Both the position numbers and the translations under genes were made by a program. From Siminovitchia acidinfaciens (GTDB lineage Bacteria > Bacillota > Bacilli > Bacillales > Bacillaceae_C): a stretch of DNA of 64,000 bases. Below the pieces are notes generated by a model. That model saw only the letters and a list, made by a program, of their open reading frames with translations, was not told where the DNA came from and did not search any database. Below are positions 27,240 to 34,833 of this stretch, one piece after another (position 1 is the stretch's first letter; the number at the start of each line of letters is the position of its first letter). The stretch spans positions 62,001-126,000 of the forward strand of contig NZ_QYTV02000007.1 of the NCBI RefSeq assembly GCF_003605385.1, given 5' to 3'.

Positions 27240-27277
27240 AAAAAAGTGTCCCGTAAAAAAATCGGGACACTTTTTTG
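27240..27277. terminator. Bidirectional terminator between yozB and nadX
   Basis: AAAAAGTGTCCCG and CGGGACACTTTTTT form a 13-bp stem with a loop of 9 bases and T-runs on both strands. It lies 3 bases after one stop and 9 bases after the other. Confidence 0.93.
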
Positions 27278-27285
27278 TTAAACTC

Positions 27286-28074
27286 TCAGCCAATGACAAC
27301 TTGCCCCTGCAACGACCGCAAGGACGATAAAATACTGAGTGCGGTCAGATGGCTTGTCTTAGGGTTGTCCGGCGATGGATTGTTCTGTAAGGTGAACTCC
27401 ATCTTTCCAAAGTCACCGGCAGCTTGAATGGTATGAGTATTTTTATCCACTTTTGGATCAGCGATTATCTTAACCTCCGTTTTTTCCACTCCAATACCTG
27501 CCAATGAAAGAGTGATGGCGACATTGGCATTTTCCGGGAATCGGGCAATTGCCTCTTTCGCGGACCCATCGAATAATACCCTCTCTTCAGTGATTTCTCC
27601 ACCCGACAAAGCTTCTCCGGGTTTCCGCGTGACCAATGAAACGGAATGCAAATCCCCCATAATGCCAGCCGCTTTGATAGCATCCAATCCGCCAATAGCA
27701 CCGGCAGGCAAGTATAATTTCGTAGCATTTTCCTCGGCAACCAATTTCAATTTGTTAAAAAAAGCTGGATCTGCCAAAGCACCGACACTGATAACAACCA
27801 TATCTTTCTCACATAGTATCCGATAGGCGTACTTCTGCACAGTCTCGATATTTGAGCTTTCGACTATTAGGTCTATTCCGGAGTTCAAAAAGGAATCCAG
27901 CTTATCAAAAAACGTGAAATCATACTTTCCTGATAATGAGGGCATGATTTCCTTCGCCTTCTCCCTCTCATCCAATACCGAAATGATTCGGTAATTGGGT
28001 ATTAACTGATCAATATTTAATTTTTCTAATAAAAACTTCCCCATGGTTCCTGCACCAATGAGTCCGATATTCAT
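27286..28074 (-). CDS. nadX: L-aspartate dehydrogenase
   Basis: Probable NAD(P)-dependent oxidation of aspartate to iminoaspartate, which can feed quinolinate and NAD synthesis. The 262-residue protein has an N-terminal Rossmann motif GLIGAGTMG at residues 4-12, and then ISVLDE, VESSNIETVQKYA, VVISVGALAD and the active-site region LPAGAIGGLDAIKAA, which holds the family's conserved residues. FPENANVAITLSLAGIG and a C-terminal HLTALSILSSLRS close the protein. It is not next to nadA or nadC, unlike in many genomes, so a catabolic role in aspartate deamination is possible. ATG at 28074; the GGGAG ribosome binding site lies 12 nt away, a wide spacing. Confidence 0.87.
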   Translation of the reverse strand: MNIGLIGAGTMGKFLLEKLNIDQLIPNYRIISVLDEREKAKEIMPSLSGKYDFTFFDKLDSFLNSGIDLIVESSNIETVQKYAYRILCEKDMVVISVGALADPAFFNKLKLVAEENATKLYLPAGAIGGLDAIKAAGIMGDLHSVSLVTRKPGEALSGGEITEERVLFDGSAKEAIARFPENANVAITLSLAGIGVEKTEVKIIADPKVDKNTHTIQAAGDFGKMEFTLQNNPSPDNPKTSHLTALSILSSLRSLQGQVVIG

Positions 28075-28201
28075 TAAGATGTCACACTCCCAAAACTAAA
28101 TGCAAATAATCGCGCGAACGATCAGTTTTCTTCTAATTATGGCCCACCGCACTCCTTCCAGAATGGGATGAGCCATTTATTTTCTTCCAGTAAAAACGAG
28201 C

Positions 28202-29182
28202 TCAGACCAGCTTCTGCCCACAGTTGGAGCAGAAATTACCGCCGCTCGTCTTCTCCCCGCAATTCGGACAAAAGTTCGGGATCTTTCCGCCGCTCGACGA
28301 AGGTGCACCGGACTGATTCGGGACCTGCTCCTGCTGCGCTTGATTCATATTTTTCATCATCTGCCCAGCCATACCCATTCCCATCATCATTCCAGCCATG
28401 TCCGCGGCAGTTCCCCCGCCTTTGACTTTTCCTGAAGCGATTCCGTCCGTCATGGACACCTGCTGGTATTTTTGCAAATCACCAATCATGCCATGTGAAG
28501 CAGTTTTTGTAATCATATCCTGGATTTCCTTCGGATAGTTGAAACTCATGATGTTAAATCCTGTAATCGTCATTCCGCTGTCAATGATCTGCATATCAAG
28601 GTCTGTCTTGATCCCCTGTGCAATTTCAAATGCATTGGCCTGCAGGTTGAACATGTCTTTTCCTTCTTTGGAAATCCATTTCATGAGCAGTTGATCCAAA
28701 ATGGATGTAATCCGTATTTTCACATCCTCTACAAGGTAGCGGCCTTTCACCCCTGCGATTTTATCTATAAGAGCAATGTAGTCATTCACTTTAAAATTGA
28801 AGGTTCCATTGGCGCGAACCGGCATGCCGCCCGGGAGCTGCGGTGTAGGAATATTTATCGGGTTTTTCGTACCCCATTTCACCGTAAACTCTTTTGTATT
28901 GACGAACAGGACTTCCACTCTCATTCCGCTGTTGAAGCCGAACTTGAACCCTTTTAAGGTGGACAGGAACGGGATAATCTGGGACTCGATATTGTAATCC
29001 CCTTCTTCCTGGAAAATCCCTTCAATTTTTCCGTTATTGATAAAAATAGCGTCCTGGCCCGGTTGGATGATGAGCCGGCTTCCTTTTTTGATTTCGCGGT
29101 TACTCCATTTCCAAAAGATCATATCGTCTCTGAATTCTTCCCATTCAACTACATTGGCAAATTGACTTCTAAAAAAGCTCAT
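28202..29182 (-). CDS. ydjI: SPFH-domain protein of the pspA operon
   Basis: Last gene of the pspA-ydjGHI operon, 326 residues. The N-terminus FRSQFANVVEWEEFRDD and the SPFH domain (about 20-220: IIQPGQDAIFINNGKIEG, then VEVLFVNTKEFTVKWGT) match YdjI. A Met/Gly-rich linker (AGMMMGMGMAGQMMKNM) and a C-terminal double zinc ribbon with four CxxC pairs (FCPNCGEK, FCSNCGQK) follow. SPFH proteins act on membrane microdomains; in B. subtilis YdjI is the partner that brings PspA to the membrane. The start at 29182 is chosen by spacing (9 nt from AGGA) and by the family N-terminus; 29185 is possible. It lies 21 bases from ydjH. Confidence 0.92.
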   Translation of the reverse strand: MSFFRSQFANVVEWEEFRDDMIFWKWSNREIKKGSRLIIQPGQDAIFINNGKIEGIFQEEGDYNIESQIIPFLSTLKGFKFGFNSGMRVEVLFVNTKEFTVKWGTKNPINIPTPQLPGGMPVRANGTFNFKVNDYIALIDKIAGVKGRYLVEDVKIRITSILDQLLMKWISKEGKDMFNLQANAFEIAQGIKTDLDMQIIDSGMTITGFNIMSFNYPKEIQDMITKTASHGMIGDLQKYQQVSMTDGIASGKVKGGGTAADMAGMMMGMGMAGQMMKNMNQAQQEQVPNQSGAPSSSGGKIPNFCPNCGEKTSGGNFCSNCGQKLV

Positions 29183-29202
29183 CATATCCATTCCTTTCGA
29201 AC

Positions 29203-29994
29203 CTAGAATTTCCCTCTGCTGCCGCTGTGCGAATGTCCGCCTCGCGTCATACCTCCGCCTCCACCGCCGCCAAAGCCACTGCCGCTGCTTTTATTGGATG
29301 GCTTCCTTCTTTTCGTTGTGGTAGTACGAATATATTGGTCCCTTCTATGTTTCACTCTCGTATTCTCGTTATCCTGGTACGTTCGTGCATTGACGGTCAC
29401 TCTGCCCCCTATATTAAAGGCCATTATTCCCACCGCACCGCCTGCAATCACAAGTGAAGCAATGATTTGGAACCAAAGGTTAAACAATATATTATCCGGG
29501 TTCACCCCCGGCCTGATTCCCATATATTTGGATGATGTCTTAATAAAAGATCCAAAGGCTTTGTAATAATCTCCACTTGATAATGCCGGCGTTATTTTTT
29601 CTCGCACTAGAGTCGCACGATGATTATCCAAATAGGTTTCCGCCTTATAAAAGCCTGCCACATACACGTCCCTGTTTTTCATATCGAGCGTCAGAATAGC
29701 CGTGTTCCCGTGTGGCTTGTCATATCCAGGCGCTTTTTCATCGTAGAAGTTCTGCATATATTCAACAACATCTATGTTTTTTTCATTATTGGTCGTCAGT
29801 ATGATAAAATCTGTATCCCGCTTGGCTCCATGCTTTTCAGCCAATTTCTCAAGCTCTTTGACTTCTGTATCGCTGAGAAGTCCGGCATCATCATAGATTC
29901 GTTGTTTGGCAGGAGTGTCTGCAGTTGCAAAAGCAAAAGGCAATAATAGAAAGAAGAAAACAATCAGAATGAGTGTTTTTCTAAAAATGTTCAC
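29203..29994 (-). CDS. ydjH: TPM-domain membrane protein of the pspA operon
   Basis: A 263-residue membrane-anchored protein. A signal sequence (1-25: FRKTLILIVFFFLLLPFAF) precedes a TPM_phosphatase-type domain (about 30-150: IYDDAGLLSDTEVKELEKLAEKH, then YDKPHGNTAILTLDMKNRDVYV). One membrane segment follows (about 170-195), and then a basic linker and a Ser/Gly-rich tail ending in GGGGGGGMTRGGHSHSGSRG. The start is GTG at 29994, and its GTGA overlaps the ydjG stop by 4 bases, indicating translational coupling; GGGAGGGGG is 6 nt upstream. Role in the B. subtilis module: supports PspA-dependent membrane-stress defence. The exact activity is not known. Confidence 0.9.
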   Translation of the reverse strand: MNIFRKTLILIVFFFLLLPFAFATADTPAKQRIYDDAGLLSDTEVKELEKLAEKHGAKRDTDFIILTTNNEKNIDVVEYMQNFYDEKAPGYDKPHGNTAILTLDMKNRDVYVAGFYKAETYLDNHRATLVREKITPALSSGDYYKAFGSFIKTSSKYMGIRPGVNPDNILFNLWFQIIASLVIAGGAVGIMAFNIGGRVTVNARTYQDNENTRVKHRRDQYIRTTTTKRRKPSNKSSGSGFGGGGGGGMTRGGHSHSGSRGKF

Positions 29995-31019
29995 CACAGA
30001 CCCCCTCCCATCGCAATGGAGATGAGTTTTAACGTAACAAACGAGGTGCCTGCGATGCCTCCGAACCAGGCAGCTACCCTTGAAACGCTTATCGGCGGCT
30101 TTCCGACCACTTTTCCTGTTTGGCCATTCATCGCAAAAGTATGCTCCGCTTTATCATAATCATAATAGACCATCCAGACAGGAAGAAGCACATAATTACT
30201 GCGGACTTTCTTCGTGTTGATATGCTTATGATTATAACTGACTGAAGAATATCCAGTAATAGTGGAACTTATATACGTATCTATGAACTTCTGAATTTTA
30301 GCTTCAACTCGCGGATACAGCTCTTTATCATCGAAATTATATTTTTCCGCAATATATCCCGCCAGATAGGGAGTTTTAAAATCCTTTAACTGGTCATAAG
30401 GGTAAGGCTCCAACTTATCCATGATTTTGTCGTCCATTTTTTCAGAGGCATCAACAGGGACTTTCAAGTATGACAGGTCAATATCCCGGTACACATCAAA
30501 ATACTTCGTTTCAGTATACTCATAGTCACCGCTGGTATAAGTCCTCACCTTTGTAGCGATCGCTTCGACCTTAGCCTTGGTGTTTAAATCATACAGCCAA
30601 AAAGGGACATACATCCCTGTGATGCCTTTGATCCGGTCCGCTGTCATGAACCCTTTTGGAGTGAGGCGGCCGTTTCTGCACCACTTTTTAAAAGCCTGCA
30701 TCGCCTCTTCCTTGCTGATGGTAAAAGGAATCACCTTTGCGGGAGCCAGAGCACCAGAAAGACGTTCCTGTAAAACCACCCCGGCACCGCAGAAGCTGCA
30801 TGTCGTCGCAGCGGTCTCAGCCTCCGTGATCAACATGGCTCCGCAGTTTTCGCAGTGATATTCCTTTGCTTCATCATCTGTTAAAACAGCCGTATTCAAA
30901 TCTTCGGCAAACTCTTCGATATGATCCTCCCTGCCGCAGCTTTGGCATGTCAACATTCCCGAATCACTGTCAAACCCCATGTCATCCCCGCAATTAGGGC
31001 ATTTGTAATGGATGACCAA
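29991..31019 (-). CDS. ydjG: Zinc-ribbon membrane protein of the pspA operon
   Basis: A 342-residue protein of TFIIB-type zinc-ribbon family. Two zinc ribbons lie at the N-terminus: CPNCGDD and CQSCGRE (about 6-30), then CENCGAML and CSFCGAGV (about 55-80). A beta-rich body (about 95-290, IPFTISKEEAMQAFKKWC, YVPFWLYDL, YDYDKAEHTFAMNG) and a C-terminal membrane segment follow. The start is TTG at 31019, 6 nt from AGGGGGG; earlier in-phase codons precede that site. The length matches B. subtilis YdjG (341). ydjG and ydjH overlap. Part of the PspA-dependent envelope-stress module. Confidence 0.9.
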   Translation of the reverse strand: MVIHYKCPNCGDDMGFDSDSGMLTCQSCGREDHIEEFAEDLNTAVLTDDEAKEYHCENCGAMLITEAETAATTCSFCGAGVVLQERLSGALAPAKVIPFTISKEEAMQAFKKWCRNGRLTPKGFMTADRIKGITGMYVPFWLYDLNTKAKVEAIATKVRTYTSGDYEYTETKYFDVYRDIDLSYLKVPVDASEKMDDKIMDKLEPYPYDQLKDFKTPYLAGYIAEKYNFDDKELYPRVEAKIQKFIDTYISSTITGYSSVSYNHKHINTKKVRSNYVLLPVWMVYYDYDKAEHTFAMNGQTGKVVGKPPISVSRVAAWFGGIAGTSFVTLKLISIAMGGGLW

Positions 31020-31076
31020 TGAGATCCCCCCCCTTTTTTCATACAAGCCTAAAGCACTATTACTTGAACAGTTAGA

Positions 31077-31100
31077 GAGCTGCAGCCAAGGCTACAGCTC
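31077..31100 (-). other. Intercistronic hairpin between pspA and ydjG
   Basis: GAGCTG-C-AGCC and GGCT-A-CAGCTC form a 10-bp stem with one internal mismatch and a 2-base loop. No U-tract follows on the minus strand, so it is more likely a processing or stabilising hairpin than a terminator. It would allow more PspA than YdjG-I. Confidence 0.6.
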
Positions 31101-31155
31101 AGTACAGCAATTTTTATTGTTTAGCTAGTGCTGCAGCCCTCCTTGCACCGAAAAG

Positions 31156-31833
31156 TTATTCCTTATTTTTGATTTGCTCTTTCAAGGCTGCCAGTTCATC
31201 TTCGACATCCGGTCTACTATCATATTTTGCCGTCAAATCTTTTATGTCATCTTTTGGCTCCGCATTCAACTCAGCCATGGCATTGGCTTCATCAAGGGCC
31301 CTCTCCACTTTTTCTTCCATTCTATCGAACGAGGACATGGAGCGGTTGGCACCTGTAACAGATGAGCCGATTTTATTCAGCCTTTCCTGCGTCTTTGCTA
31401 CTGCCATCTTGCTTTTGATCATCGTTCTGCGCGCTTCTAGCTCACCGATATCAGATACAAGCTTATCGTGCATTTCTCTCATCCGGACCGCATTGGAAGC
31501 CGCCAAACTGTATGCCTGCTGCAGTTCCGCTTCTTTTTCAGCCAAAGAAGCCTTCTTCTCCAGGAATTTCCTTGCGTCATCATCATTGCCTGCTTCCAAA
31601 GCTTTGACTGCATAGCTCTGCATCTTTTCAATGTCAGCTGAACACTCATTCAACGCTCTTTTTGAGCGCTGCTCCTCCGCCATCACGGAAGCCGTTTCTG
31701 CTTTGACTTTGCCCAAATCGCTGTTTAGGTTTCTCATATACTGATCGATCATTTTCTCCGGGTTCTCCGCTTTGTCCAATAATGCATTGATATTGCTCGA
31801 CATGATATCTTTAAACCTTGCTAAAATACCCAT
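31156..31833 (-). CDS. pspA: Phage-shock protein A homologue
   Basis: Peripheral membrane coiled-coil protein, PspA/IM30/Vipp1 family, that forms large assemblies and protects membranes under stress. The protein has 225 residues. The N-terminal amphipathic helix (MGILARFKDIMSSNINALLDKAEN-like, residues 1-25), the AENPEKMIDQYMRNL signature and long heptad-like coiled coils through residue 190 are all visible. ATG at 31833 follows AAGGGG by 8 nt; an upstream in-phase GTG sits inside that site. It is the first gene of the operon with ydjG, ydjH and ydjI. A sigma-W-like promoter lies upstream, and the same control is known for B. subtilis. Confidence 0.95.
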   Translation of the reverse strand: MGILARFKDIMSSNINALLDKAENPEKMIDQYMRNLNSDLGKVKAETASVMAEEQRSKRALNECSADIEKMQSYAVKALEAGNDDDARKFLEKKASLAEKEAELQQAYSLAASNAVRMREMHDKLVSDIGELEARRTMIKSKMAVAKTQERLNKIGSSVTGANRSMSSFDRMEEKVERALDEANAMAELNAEPKDDIKDLTAKYDSRPDVEDELAALKEQIKNKE

Positions 31834-31866
31834 AACAGCCACCCCTTAAAATATTGTCTAAACATA

Positions 31867-31895
31867 TATACTGAGTGAGCGATGAAAAAGATTCA
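31867..31895 (-). promoter_or_regulatory. ECF (sigma-W-like) promoter of pspA
   Basis: On the minus strand TGAATC (31895-31890) and AGTATA (31872-31867) are 17 bases apart. The sigma-W consensus is TGAAAC then CGTA with 16-17 bases between, so two positions deviate. T-run follows the -35 as in other sigma-W promoters. It would start transcription about 25 bases before the ribosome binding site. The match is by eye. Confidence 0.6.
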
Positions 31896-31910
31896 TTTAA
31901 TTCAAATTTA

Positions 31911-31937
31911 TAAAAAAAGCGTCCTTGCACAGGACGC
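31911..31937 (-). terminator. Terminator after the amidohydrolase gene
   Basis: GCGTCCT and AGGACGC form a 7-bp stem with a 5-base loop; on the minus strand seven T residues follow. It lies 10 bases after the stop at 31948 and only 16 bases from the pspA promoter, so it insulates the two transcription units. Confidence 0.88.
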
Positions 31938-31947
31938 GATGTTTTAC

Positions 31948-33546
31948 TTACTTCTGATATAAAACTTCTCCACCAATAATCGTCATCTCAATATCGGTAT
32001 CCAACAGCTCATCCGGGTGCTCTATCTCAAACAAATCCCGCGAATAGACCGTCATATCCGCCAATTTGCCCCTGGCTATCGTTCCTTTTTTATCTTCTTC
32101 ATTCGTTGCGTACGCTCCGCCGATCGTAAATACTTCAAGCGCCTCCTGAATGGACAGCTTTTCTTTTTCATTCCAGCCTTCATGGGAATCTTCAGGATGT
32201 CTCTGGGTCAAAGCCGCATGCATTCCCAAAAGCGGGTCAATAGGTTCAACCGGCGCATCGGATCCTCCCGCACATAATACTCCTGCGGACAATAGCGATT
32301 TCCATGCATACAAATACTTTATTCTTTCTTTACCCAGTCTTTCCTGCACCCAAGGATAGTCCCCGACTACAAACCTCGGCTGGATATCTGCCACAAGACT
32401 CGGTTTTGCCAGGCGCTGAATTAAATCCTCCCGCAACAGCGATACATGAATGATGCGATCGCGATATTTTACGCTTGAAAATTGATCAAGAACCTGCAGT
32501 ACATCCTCCACCGCCTGATCGCCGATTGTATGAATGGCGACAGGCATGGAATGCTCTCTGGACTCCTTGACCATTTGATAAAGTGTCTCCTTATCTTGCA
32601 TCGCCTCACCGTACTCACCAGGCGCATCCTGGTATGGCTGCGAAAGCAGGGCTGTCCTTCTCCCGAGCGCACCGTCCGCAAAAATTTTAATCGCCCCAAT
32701 TTGCAGCGTGTCATTCCCGTAACCCGCATACATCCCTCTTTCCCTCAAACGATTAAGGAATGGATAATCAATCAAAAGGTTGCAGCGCAAGCCTTTTTTC
32801 TCCTGATTGAGCAATTCATCATACATTTTGTATGTCTGATCAAACCCGCCCAAATAACGGGGATCATTCGTATGTACACTTGTCAGCCCTCGCTGCATCG
32901 CATGTTCCATCGCCAGTGCGAGTCCATGTTTCAATTCGTCGTACGTCTTCTCCGGCATGCGGTCTGTAACTAACGTGGAAGCCGACTCAAGTAGCAGTCC
33001 CGTAGGCTGCTGCGTATTGGGGTCCAGAACAATACTCCCCCCTGTCGGTACCTCGATTGATGGGTGATACTGGATCATTTCAAGCGCTTTGCTGTTCACA
33101 AGGAAGGCATGGTGACAGACTCTTTTTATAAAAAGAGGGCAATGCGGCGCTGCTTCATCCAACTCTTGAATTGTCGGTAATCCGCCATCAGCAAAAAGGT
33201 TCTCATCAAAACCAAGTCCTGACAGCCATTTTCCTGGTTCAGTCTCATTTGCCCTTTCCCTGATTTTTTCGAGCATCTCTTTTTTGGATCCGACACCCAC
33301 TAAATTTAAATCTAAAAATTGAAGTGCAACTCCTGAAAGATGCAAATGGCTGTCGATTAATCCGGGAGTAACGGTCTTCCCTTGTAAGTCAACTATTTTC
33401 GCGTCATGTCTTCCCCACTGTGAAATCATATCATCGTGTGATCCCAAGTCTATTACTCTACCGTTTTCAACAACCACAGATTCAACTACAGGCTGATCCC
33501 TTTCAAGAGTATAGACCTTTCCTTTTGTAAAAATAATTTTTGTCAT
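31948..33546 (-). CDS. Amidohydrolase family protein (YtcJ-like)
   Basis: Predicted metal-dependent amidohydrolase, 532 residues, close in size to B. subtilis YtcJ (529). Visible are the metal-binding TVTPGLIDSHLHLSG near residue 58, the HHAFLVNSKAL segment, the metal-bridging region GLTSVHTNDP, IFADGALGRRTALL, AIHTIGDQA with a metal histidine and GSDAPVEPIDPLLGMHAAL with the catalytic aspartate. GGAGG lies 7 nt from the ATG at 33546; a longer in-phase start at 33591 has no site. The substrate is unknown; relatives act on N-acyl amino acids or indole amides. It lies between mrpG and pspA as a single gene. Confidence 0.9.
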   Translation of the reverse strand: MTKIIFTKGKVYTLERDQPVVESVVVENGRVIDLGSHDDMISQWGRHDAKIVDLQGKTVTPGLIDSHLHLSGVALQFLDLNLVGVGSKKEMLEKIRERANETEPGKWLSGLGFDENLFADGGLPTIQELDEAAPHCPLFIKRVCHHAFLVNSKALEMIQYHPSIEVPTGGSIVLDPNTQQPTGLLLESASTLVTDRMPEKTYDELKHGLALAMEHAMQRGLTSVHTNDPRYLGGFDQTYKMYDELLNQEKKGLRCNLLIDYPFLNRLRERGMYAGYGNDTLQIGAIKIFADGALGRRTALLSQPYQDAPGEYGEAMQDKETLYQMVKESREHSMPVAIHTIGDQAVEDVLQVLDQFSSVKYRDRIIHVSLLREDLIQRLAKPSLVADIQPRFVVGDYPWVQERLGKERIKYLYAWKSLLSAGVLCAGGSDAPVEPIDPLLGMHAALTQRHPEDSHEGWNEKEKLSIQEALEVFTIGGAYATNEEDKKGTIARGKLADMTVYSRDLFEIEHPDELLDTDIEMTIIGGEVLYQK

Positions 33547-33645
33547 ATGTATTCCTCCAAACAGTGAAAACCACCTAATATCGGGGTACACAAAGTTATC
33601 TTTATTTTACCAAAATTCCTGAATAAGGGTTTATTATTTCACACG

Positions 33646-33678
33646 AAAAAACTCCCACCGCAAATTTTGCAATGGGAA
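33646..33678 (-). terminator. Terminator of the mrp operon
   Basis: On the minus strand TCCCA-TTGC and TGCGG-TGGGA pair around a short loop, then TTTTTT follows. It lies 19 bases after the mrpG stop. Confidence 0.8.
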
Positions 33679-33696
33679 TTTTTCAATCGCACATTA

Positions 33697-34062
33697 TTAA
33701 TGAACATCCATCTTATTACCCAGTACAGGCTTCAACTCATCTTCGACCGTATCTTCGGTCATTTTTACTTTGGACCGGTAAGCGGCCCGGATAATCAAAT
33801 GCCCGGAGACCGGAGCAGTGATAAATACAAACAGGATTCCCAAAATGAGTCTGACACTGATAAAGTGTTCGGTCATCCATATATAGATAAACGCTCCTAC
33901 TAGCGACAACTGTACCCCCAATGTGGTACTTTTTGTCGCTGCATGTGCCCGAGTATAAACATCAGGAAACCGAATAATACCCATTGCACTGATCACAGAA
34001 ATAACGCTGCCGATTAAAATGAGAAATGCTCCGATAAATTCATCGATTTCGCTTACGTTCAA
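33697..34062 (-). CDS. mrpG: Na+/H+ antiporter subunit G
   Basis: Small hydrophobic subunit of the Mrp (Mnh/Sha) antiporter complex, 121 residues (usual 110-125). It has three membrane segments; GIIRFPDVYTRAHAATKSTTLGV is the signature near residue 30. A basic acidic-mixed tail follows. TTG at 34062 has AGAGGTG 6 nt upstream and the gene overlaps the end of mrpF by 23 bases. A longer frame upstream to 34116 lacks a site. The complex exchanges Na+ for H+ and supports alkali and salt tolerance. Confidence 0.92.
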   Translation of the reverse strand: MNVSEIDEFIGAFLILIGSVISVISAMGIIRFPDVYTRAHAATKSTTLGVQLSLVGAFIYIWMTEHFISVRLILGILFVFITAPVSGHLIIRAAYRSKVKMTEDTVEDELKPVLGNKMDVH

Positions 34063-34324
34063 TAATAACACCTCTCTCGATAAATTTTGAGAGCGCAATG
34101 GTACTGATAAATGCAAGTATGCCCAAAATGAGGATCACTTCAAGAAACGCTTTTGTTTTAAGTAAAACAGAGATGACAGCAATGCCCGAAATAAGGTTCA
34201 CCACGATCATGTCCAGCGCAACAACCCGGTCAGGGATGGAAGGTCCGCGGATAATGCGATAAAGAGCAATGGCAATCGCGATAGCAAAAAGAACAAGAGC
34301 CGTACTCAGCATCATTTCAATCAT
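34040..34324 (-). CDS. mrpF: Na+/H+ antiporter subunit F
   Basis: Membrane subunit of the Mrp complex, 94 residues (usual about 90-95), with three membrane segments. The family pattern RIIRGPSIPDRVVALDMI is clear at residues 23-40, with a conserved aspartate in the second segment that is important for the complex. It overlaps mrpE by ATGA (4 bases), and GGAGGTG lies about 8 nt upstream of the ATG. It overlaps mrpG at its 3' end. Small subunits such as F are needed for assembly of the whole complex. Confidence 0.93.
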   Translation of the reverse strand: MIEMMLSTALVLFAIAIAIALYRIIRGPSIPDRVVALDMIVVNLISGIAVISVLLKTKAFLEVILILGILAFISTIALSKFIERGVIIERKRNR

Positions 34325-34806
34325 GAGCGTGTCACCTCCATGATGGCTTTTTCAAACTTCCCTAATGACCGTAACAACGTATCTTTATAGCGTTCTATGT
34401 CTAGCGCATGAATGTAAAACACATTTCCTTCCGGCGATACCTCCATGACTACCGATCCCGGGGTCAAGGTCAAAAGCATGGCAAGCGTCGTCACTTCCCA
34501 ATCCGTTTTCAATTCCGTCTTATATGAAAATATCCCTGGTTTAATATCCACTTTCCGGCTGACAATATGCTTCATCACCAAGAACGCGGACAATAATAGC
34601 TCCCAATTAAAAATAAAAATCAGTTTTAAAACATAGTAGAAACGCTGCAAATAAAACTGCTGACCGAAAAAACGGTGCATGAGGAACACAATGACAATAC
34701 CTGCCAAAAAACCGATAAAAAAAGTTGAAAACCTTAACTCGTCCTCATCATTAAGAACCATCCAAAGGAATGCTATAAATAAATTAAGAATAAATTGAGC
34801 AGGCAT
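34321..34806 (-). CDS. mrpE: Na+/H+ antiporter subunit E
   Basis: Membrane subunit of the Mrp complex, 161 residues (B. subtilis MrpE 158). It has two to three membrane segments at the start (QFILNLFIAFLWMVL, FIGFLAGIVIVFLMH), and then a soluble domain with KPGIFSYKTELKTDWEVTTLAMLLTLTPGS-type residues, all family features. ATG at 34806 is 6 nt from GGGGAGGA; the ATG at 34812 abuts that site. The gene is translationally coupled to mrpF by a 4-base overlap. It follows mrpD at a gap of 27 bases. Confidence 0.93.
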   Translation of the reverse strand: MPAQFILNLFIAFLWMVLNDEDELRFSTFFIGFLAGIVIVFLMHRFFGQQFYLQRFYYVLKLIFIFNWELLLSAFLVMKHIVSRKVDIKPGIFSYKTELKTDWEVTTLAMLLTLTPGSVVMEVSPEGNVFYIHALDIERYKDTLLRSLGKFEKAIMEVTRS

Positions 34807-34833
34807 TTGCATTCCTCCCCTTTCATGCTTACT

